Shown here: positions 57,000 through 64,000 of the stretch, in pieces
Position numbering within the stretch: position 1 is the stretch's first letter
How the letters are laid out: each line of letters begins with the position of its first letter
DNA from: Albifimbria verrucaria
Taxonomy: Eukaryota > Ascomycota > Sordariomycetes > Hypocreales > Stachybotryaceae
DNA length: 64,000 nt
Direction: 5' to 3'
Assembly: GCA_020081605.1 (NCBI GenBank)
Contig: JAHREC010000042.1
Coordinates: forward strand, 1 to 64,000
Notes under the pieces: generated by a model
Seen by the model: only the letters and a program-made list of their open reading frames with translations
The model's database searches: none
Told to the model about the DNA's origin: nothing
Program-made: the position numbers and the translations under genes

Positions 57000-59900
57000 T
57001 ATGAGTTTCGACAATACCTATAACGGCCACATTTTCTGTTGGCACCGGATGTTTATAAGACGAAAGAACTAGAGATAAGGTTATCATGAATTACCGACAT
57101 GAGGAATTTCCGCTCCTCATCATATTAAGTAGCACCACCCCTTTCTAACTTGGCTACGAACACGGGTGGATGTTCGTCGAGCAGAAGTGATAGAGTATAT
57201 ATGGATCATATGTTTGGGAGTCGTTCCCAATGGATTTTGAAACCACCTCTTAGAGAGAAGCAGGTCTTAGCTATGAAGATATCAAATATATACATATCCA
57301 TCTTAACGTACCATTTAACACGGGAATGTTAGGACAGATAATTGTACCGTCTCTTTAGGGATGTCTTGTAGACCTGGAGTCTCCATTAGGTTGACCAAAA
57401 TCGGGTACGGGTCAAGCAACTCGACGCCAGCATTCTCAATTCCACCCCCAAGTGTCAAGAAGAGAATGGTAGGCAGTACAGATCAGAAACTTCGTCGTTC
57501 CGTGCTAATAGTAATGAACACTTTCATCTTTCTTCAGCCATTGTATAGAAGGCTGAGTCCATGCTTCACTGCCCTGGCAATTGAGCATGTGGAAAGTCCT
57601 CGCAAAGGTATGGTTCAACTTACCGAAGGCGTTTTCCAAGCTATCGCAGGATTTCGAAGCACTTCGGATGGTGGCATCTTTTTTCGTGCTTTCTTCGGGC
57701 TCCATGGATCGATGGTGAGGTTTGGTCCGTTCAGATTCGTAGCAATGTTGGGTTCGCAGGGAATAGAGCCACGATGTCCACGGCAGAACAAGCTCCCTCG
57801 GGTTGCCGATCCTTGGTTTGTGCTCGTAAGCCGCGAGTCCAGCCCGCTCAGCTTGGGATTCACTCGTGGCGGTTCCTAATCGACGATGTGTTCTACACAG
57901 ATGGTCGGGCCTGAAATCAAGACAGCATCACATACCATGTCCGGACGTAAATTGATGGAAACTGTAGCAGTGGTGGCAGTTTCTGCTCAACTCATCATAT
58001 GGTAGACGTGAGTTTGGATCAACAGGACCGCATGCATGCCAGCAAGTATCGTGACCAAATCCCAATGCTTCTCGGTCCCGAGTAATGCGCTGTATTGGTT
58101 CACCGAAAGAGACACAGTGGCTGGCTATGATGACTTCGATATAGGCAACTGCTAATTCCTGAGCATGCCCATACCCCGGAAAATTGAATAGACTGATCCC
58201 TCGCCTGAGAAGTGGTGTCGAAAGCCAAGAAGGTGTATCGAATTTATACGATCAAAGATCGATATCTCCACCACCTCCACCATTGACCCTCATGCCAGCA
58301 TTAAACTTGTAGTTAAGGTACTGCGCGGGCACTCGACCGCCGCTTCTTAGGCCTGAACTAGTGGGCTCGCTTCGGTACCGCTGATAAATCGAAGGAGGAG
58401 ATAGAGCGACCGTGGAGGATCAGTCGTTGGCCGCAGAAAATTGGTTAGAGGGGTTGTTTGGAACCATCGCCGTTCATCGAGTTGTAGTTTCGTCTTGCTG
58501 GTTTTTAGTTTCTTCGAATCCGCTGCAGGACTAGTTTCATCGTTCGCGATCCGGTGTTGTGATTCGCAGCTAGGAGGGTCGTGATATGCACGGCAGCTGT
58601 AGTGCCTGCGATATATCTCGTCTTCGTACCATTGACGACAGTCGCCAGTTCTCTACCCTGGGCGTTGATGGGCGCCTGCGAGCGTTTGTTCCAAATGGCA
58701 TGGAACGATGACGTTCGTCAGAGCTGGAGCGAGAGGGAAAGATGTTAAGTGGAAGCTTCACCTGTGAAGGAGGTTTACCTGCCTGACCATTGACAGGGTA
58801 ACAATAACACATCCAGGCTTTAACCGTAGACAATTGGACAGGGGTCCCAGGTTCAAGCGACCATCCTCCCCACACCCCGAACGAATCCTCCCTGTCCCCT
58901 TAACGGATAGAGTAAAGTCACCAGCCGCTATACTGTACAGCCCTTGTCTCATCTGAACAATGCTATTGTGCACGTTCCTCAACCTGGACGTCCTTTCGGA
59001 AAACTTGGTTCCGACGGCCGAGTCCCTGTAAATTACAGCCAGCCAGAAAAGGGAGCATACCACGGAGACATACATCAGCTCGCTCCATGTCGAACACCAC
59101 AATGAACGACCAATCTGCAACCTCGAACTCTCCTAATAGGGGCGTGCAACGAGCACCAACAACAAGCTTCTTGACGAAGACACCGTTACTAGATTTCTTT
59201 GTGCTTTATTTATCCTACATGTGCACTTGGCTCCTCACAAATAATCCGATACTTACCGCAGGAGTTTTTCTCGTCTGGGCTGCGTCTCGATTCCAGGTGT
59301 CGGGGCCAAAACGCGGCAGTTAAGGATGGGCTGACGGTAATAAAGATGATAACTTGAGAGACGTCGCGGGAGAGATCCCAGGGAAGAAACGATAAAGAAA
59401 CACCACGGATGGAATGGAGCATTCAACCACACGAAGGAGCGGAAGATACATAGAGCCACTTGGGGCTTTTCAATCATTTCGAGATTCGAACCGACATATC
59501 TATGGCACGCGCACACATAACCTTGAACGTCGAGCTCTTCCACTGGATATGAATGCGAAATCTAGAAGTCTTCCTGTTGCGCACAACGAGTTTCTGATAT
59601 TACAAGAAGGACTTGTCAAAATTTTCCTCAGCCTTATGTATTGTTATCTTGCCTCGATAACACCTTCAGTGAATCTCCTGTGGTGGTTGAAAGATCATGC
59701 TCACTACAATCTTCAGATGCAGGTTCTGTCTAATATATCTCTGATTTCATCATATGAACCGGCGAGCGCATGGGGCGTGACTGAAATGCGCTGGAAGTTA
59801 TGATGGAGCTTGCTTTGGAGTCGGAGCGTTGTTGACGTAAACCATGATCGTCAGCTATGAGCTACGCTGTGCAATGAATGCAGTGTTTGAGTTGGACTTA

Positions 59901-60209
59901 GGCCATCACAGCCCCTGATGAACTGCCTGATTGGAAGAGATACCCAGGTTGACAGCTACAGCACCCAATAAGGCCCAGCCATGGTCAATGCTTGCACTAT
60001 CAGGAGCCGAATACCACCAATATTTTTCTGGTTAGCGTCATTATATAATATCAAGGTATAAATCACTGTCTAATATATTATTTCCTTGTTACAGACTATG
60101 CCTCGATCCCATTTACATCTACTCCGTGAACTTATCGGCTTTGAGCAAATCTAATCATCCTTGCATCCTATCGCTCCTCACGTTTTACCCTGCCTTGTAT
60201 TGAGATTGA
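57000..60209. other. No supportable gene
   Basis: The longest frame (57361-57879, plus, 172 codons with ATG) shows no motif and is opposed by minus-strand frames of similar quality. Other frames near 58.6-59.8 kb likewise lack support. Two tRNA-like B-box strings near 58855 and 59475 were examined and rejected. Confidence 0.5.
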
Positions 60210-61506
60210 GGGACCTCGTACCATGCTTGCTATACATCCGCCTTTGGAAAGGGCGTGCCAAAAGTCGCAAACCAAATACCCAGCATAAAGGCGTTACGAG
60301 AAAGACTAGCTCGCCTCTCCGACACGCAGCTCTATCAACATTTCAAGTCCAAATGCCAGAGCTTTATGGCAGAGTTTCTCGCGGGTAAGAAACTTCAAGT
60401 AGGTGACCTCTGTCGATGGAAAAATAATCAGCACAAGAAACGGTTAGTACAGCTGGCATCGAATTTTATTGATGAACACGGGGCCCGGTTCTGGCCTGAT
60501 ACACTTGTCAAAAACATTGCACAGTGAGAAAGAGATTTCCATTGGCCATGTCTGTTAGCTAAATATCAGAGATAGTATACGATGCCTGTTGATCCAGCTC
60601 TTCTTCAAGATTAGCTACGATCAATGCCGCAATAGGCTCAGGAAAGATTTATGCAGTTATCTTAAAAGGGATCCCACGCGCTGGCAGTTCCATTGGAGAG
60701 CCGGTTAAGACAGTCCAAATCTCCTGTGGGAGACAACGCAATAAGCTCAGGACCTCCCATGCTAATTGGTGCTAATTCACATACCTCGCCATACGAAGCA
60801 TCCACCGAGACATCACATCCATTTACTAGAGCCGTCGACGTGAGTCGCCATGAACAGGTGCCGGCGCCCAATGACCAGCGACCAGCCAGCAGATCAGCAC
60901 CTATCAAAATAACTGAGAATCAGAGAAAGAAGACCTCGATCACAGACGAAAGAAGTTGTAGACCGAGAACACTTTTTGGCGTTAGAGGGCGAGTTGGAAC
61001 AAGGAAATTTGGAGACCGGCCTACATTGGCAAATTCCGAGCGGCAATCTGCACCGACTCTATCGTCGGATCCTGCCCCTGTCACTACTGTCAACCAAGCA
61101 ATGGACAGGCCGACATCGGAACACCTTGCTGAAGAAGACCTACCTGAATTATCAAACAACGTGGATTTCCTCCACAGCAGAGTTGCGTGTTACCCAAGAA
61201 TATTTCATTTCCGAAAGAGGGGTAGTCGACTTATGCTTCGAAGAAGCTGCCCTGGATTGTATGATGCGACAGTTTCCTCCCCAGTGTCCTGCCCAAGTTT
61301 GCTTTTTCAGATATCATTTCAAAGAGAAAATTTTCGAAAGGGTGGTTCATCAGGAGAGCTCAGGATCATATGAACAGGAGCTCAATACTATTAAGCTTTT
61401 TATTCAAGGTGTTGAATTTCCACTATGGATTGAAATGGGTCCTTCCGAGGACGTCTACATGATAGTACTCAAAGGAGGGAGTGGGAAGATTGGCGTGAAC
61501 TCTTAA
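60210..61506 (+). pseudogene. Unrecognised gene with a cluster of C-to-T-type stops
   Basis: One frame reads continuously from about 60210 to 61200. It has coding-like sequence (SIKALRERLARLSDTQLYQH, WPDTLVKNIAQ) up to TGA at 60525-60527. It then reads ERDFHWPCLLAKYQR, TAG, YTMPVDPALLQD, TAG, LRSMPQ, TAG, AQERFMQLS, TAA, KGSHALAVPLESRLRQSKSP and a long hydrophilic region. Replacing each TAR with CAR (Gln) and TGA with CGA (Arg) restores a helical, Gln-rich stretch. Near 61180 the reading moves to another frame: VTQEYFISERGVVDLCFEEA, FPPQCPAQVCFFRYHFKEKI and VEFPLWIEMGPSEDVYMIVL, to a stop at 61506. No family is recognised. Five transition-type stops within about 140 bases point to RIP or deamination of a once-functional gene. 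Confidence 0.65.
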
Positions 61507-64000
61507 TTGTATAGCTAACCATGATACCAATAAACGGGCACTATAGTGTCATTCCCTTTATACGCTTATACACTCATACTATCGCTCCTAAAGGATGGGC
61601 ACCTGGATGCTGATCCACTCTTGCATTCATATTTTTGTTCATATTTCTTTCTTTATTCTCACCAACGAAATGACTAGTAATGGCTCTCTGCCTCTCGAGA
61701 ATGGTTATGATACTTACTTAAATACACTTTGATCTCAATTTATTGTCCCTGCTAGTGACGTCAATACAGCAAACGAAAACCAGATCTCATAAACAGCCCA
61801 TATTTCAAAAGGCACTATCATCGACTACCTATTCTATTATATGCCACTAACAGGAGATCTACCCTTCGTACGGTGACGGCCTTCTAGTAATTCAATAAAA
61901 ATTTCCAAATCTCTTAGCTATTCTGAAGACATGAAATCAACTGAAGCTACCTTTGCTGTCCCGGCCCAGAATGGCGTCCTTCGTAGTATATGGTATGGAA
62001 AGCTTCAGATAGCTTTGTGTGGCATGAGCCCTAGTCTCTTTCTCTAATCAATGAGACATAAATTCTGTCTGAGAACGTCTCAAATGACTGGATGATCGTA
62101 TCAGAAGGTTGAGTCAGCAATTAGTTTAACTAGTTTGAAAGCTGGATTGTCTCTCCTAATCTTAGCAAACAAGATGAATGAGGGTCCTGGATTTGTGCTT
62201 TACGAATCAAGATATAAATCAACTGCATTTGAGCCTCCGGGGCCTCAAGCATCATGTCCACCACGGCAAATATAACTTCGTACATGCTCAAATCTTACCC
62301 TCACTACTCTGCACTGTTAACCTTTACCAACGTTTGCAAGCCGGTCCTCTGTCTACTATGTTCTGAGCGAGAAGTTAAAAGCAGGATTTTCTTCACACAA
62401 ATGCATAATAAGTTTTTCCATATTGCCTCCGGTTTCGTTGCTAATAACTTCAAGAGGTTTGCCTTGTCTCACCCTGGAAGTATCAAATATAAATATGTTG
62501 CAAAGAGTGTCAATCTCTAAATGGGCCATACAAGATCTTTCTCGGTCAATCGAAATCGGCCAGCGATTTAAATACTGTTAGCTTCAATCGTGCCCTTCTG
62601 ACCCCTCCTCGATTCCAACTCTTCAGCAACCATATCTTCACTATTGTAGGCCACTAACTATAATCTTCTAGATTAGAAGCTAAAAGCCAGCATATCCAAC
62701 GAATAGCTTGTAAACGGCAGTGTGTTGGAGAATATAGAAGGGAGGCGATATAGGGTAGGTATTTTTGAAGCGTGGACAGGACGTCTGAGTCCACTGTCCG
62801 TCCGGTCCATCGATTTTTGGGAGCTGAGTACGATCACTTTTCGATACTGAGGTCTGATTGGCTAAAGCTACAGTAGGTGATACAGAACATGGTGCATGCC
62901 AAGGCCGCAATAGTTAACCATATCAGGCTTAATATGGATCTGGGTGCGGGCGTAGGCTAGTGTATGCTCGCTACCGAGGATGGAGGAAGACGTATGTCGA
63001 GACAAGGGTGGCTGCCAGGGGAGCAGGGAGGGGCGTGGGATGCTTGGTCACACTCCATCGTGCTGCAAGGCCCTGTCTAGCTCAACTGACTCTTTGCAAG
63101 GGTCAACCAACAACGTCCAAAGCCACGAATGTCTGATTGCCTGAGGCGTTGGCCTCCACCCTCCATTTGCTTCATAGAATGATCCAGCCTTGAAATCCCA
63201 GACACCAGGTCCCTCATATTGCCCAAGACTCATGTTATTGTCAGCAAAGTGTGCAATAACTCTGGCGCCAAGCAAGATAAACCATGATCGGAGTTTATTT
63301 CCATCACCATGGGAAGTGCCAGAGGAGAGCGAATGTGATGTGCCGCGGCGTTCGTTCAAGACCCTGCAACATCTGATCACCTAGGCCAATGAAAGCAGCT
63401 TGCTGGTGAAATGAGCAAAGAGAAAACAACGGGCCGTGCTTGAGCGGGAACATCCCTTAACCCCGTTCCCTCCTCCCCAGCAACAGCCTCGTATCGGACC
63501 AGCCAAATGTTACCTTCCACACTCGCTCGCTGCTCGACAATCATCCATACCTTGGGTCCACATAACTTTATCGGGATTTTGAAATGTCCGAAATGCCTGA
63601 AATGCCCCGATGTGGTCAGCGAGGTGATCTCTGGCAATTTATCCGCACAACGCTTGAGTTGATGACACGCATCAGTGGCACGCCCTTCTTGTCTGCTCCT
63701 TGATGATTTCCCTCTGTTTTTGAGTATGAAATTCTCCTAGTGATACATCTACTACGAAGAATACTGTTCGCAATTGAAGCTAGTCGATTGCGAGGATTTC
63801 GGTGATGAACTGACTACCACCGCAGACACAGAGGCGGCATTCTCCATCAACGCAGCTTGGGCATCGGTCGTCTTATCACCTGGTATCGAACAGCGCTATA
63901 TGGATTATCGACTCCGTCTGTATACCCTGCTACTACGATCTACCTCTTTCGCCCTCGATCTTGCCTTCTGGATGCGCGAGACGAGATCCTAGGGTCAGGT
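61507..64000. other. No supportable gene (right edge)
   Basis: AT-rich between 61.5 and 62.7 kb with short frames. A minus frame at 63380-63048 (110 codons, ATG, containing LGARVIAHFADNNMSLGQYE) has coding-like composition but no motif or partner exons. A plus frame at 63774-63992 may be cut by the window edge. Neither is called. Confidence 0.45.

Noticed and set aside
57361..57879. 172-codon plus frame
   Set aside because: No recognisable domain, and the minus strand offers an alternative exon-like reading; the evidence does not favour either.
58840..58900. GGTTCAAGC string resembling a tRNA B box
   Set aside because: It does not match the GGTTCRANNCC consensus and no cloverleaf could be drawn.
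59440..59560. tRNA-like B box (GGTTCGAATC on the minus strand)
   Set aside because: The T-arm stem does not pair and no matching A box or acceptor stem can be placed.
1..64000. Secondary-metabolite or mating-type cluster, or telomere-proximal repeats
   Set aside because: No polyketide, peptide-synthetase, terpene, HMG or alpha-box motif and no TTAGGG arrays were seen on either strand.

Overview
The window looks like an accessory, gene-poor stretch of a filamentous ascomycete nuclear genome. Short introns (about 50-65 nt) with GT..AG ends and CTAAC-type branch points, poly-A/T tracts, miniature inverted-repeat elements and the protein families present all support this. A Sordariomycete, perhaps a member of the Hypocreales, is my best guess from general familiarity; it is inference, not a measurement.

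Few genes look intact. The clearest is a secreted GH128/Asl1-like glycoside hydrolase on the plus strand (40235-41242). On the minus strand, splice-aware reading gives a four-exon unrecognised gene (28200-29654), a two-exon polytopic membrane protein (26038-26999) and a small two-exon gene (27330-27721). A RING-H2 ubiquitin ligase of the RNF126/RNF115 type (15153-16483) is easily recognised but needs two one-base corrections. A multi-exon unknown gene (9989-10913), a multispan membrane protein (12754-13839) and a coiled-coil C2H2 zinc-finger gene (35845-37654) are also present; the last two appear frameshifted.

The main theme is decay. An L-asparaginase (19867-20978), a 5'-truncated Nma111/HtrA-type PDZ protease (46395-48976), an unknown gene on the minus strand (41889-43306), a conserved-looking hypothetical (55386-56999) and an unknown gene at 60210-61506 all read through in one frame except for nonsense codons and single-base shifts. 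Most nonsense codons could come from CAG, CAA or CGA by C-to-T change, the pattern expected of repeat-induced point mutation (RIP) or cytosine deamination. An inverted, degenerate copy of the zinc-finger gene's 5' part lies about 11 kb away at 24490-24820.

Mobile-element debris: a gag/retropepsin remnant with no reverse transcriptase (52263-53922), a 261-bp MITE flanked by TA (34075-34335) with a diverged partial relative at 32353, a 128-bp near-palindromic element (32151-32278) and a 239-bp inverted-repeat element (38827-39065). Several minisatellites are listed. The first 9 kb, 43.3-45.8 kb, 49-52 kb, 57-60 kb and 61.5-64 kb hold no gene I can support.

I found no biosynthetic cluster, CRISPR, rRNA or convincing tRNA, and no coherent new multi-gene system. 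The most interesting signal is the concentration of full-length-like pseudogenes with C-to-T-type stops. A competing explanation for the frameshifts (not the stops) is homopolymer indel error in the assembly.
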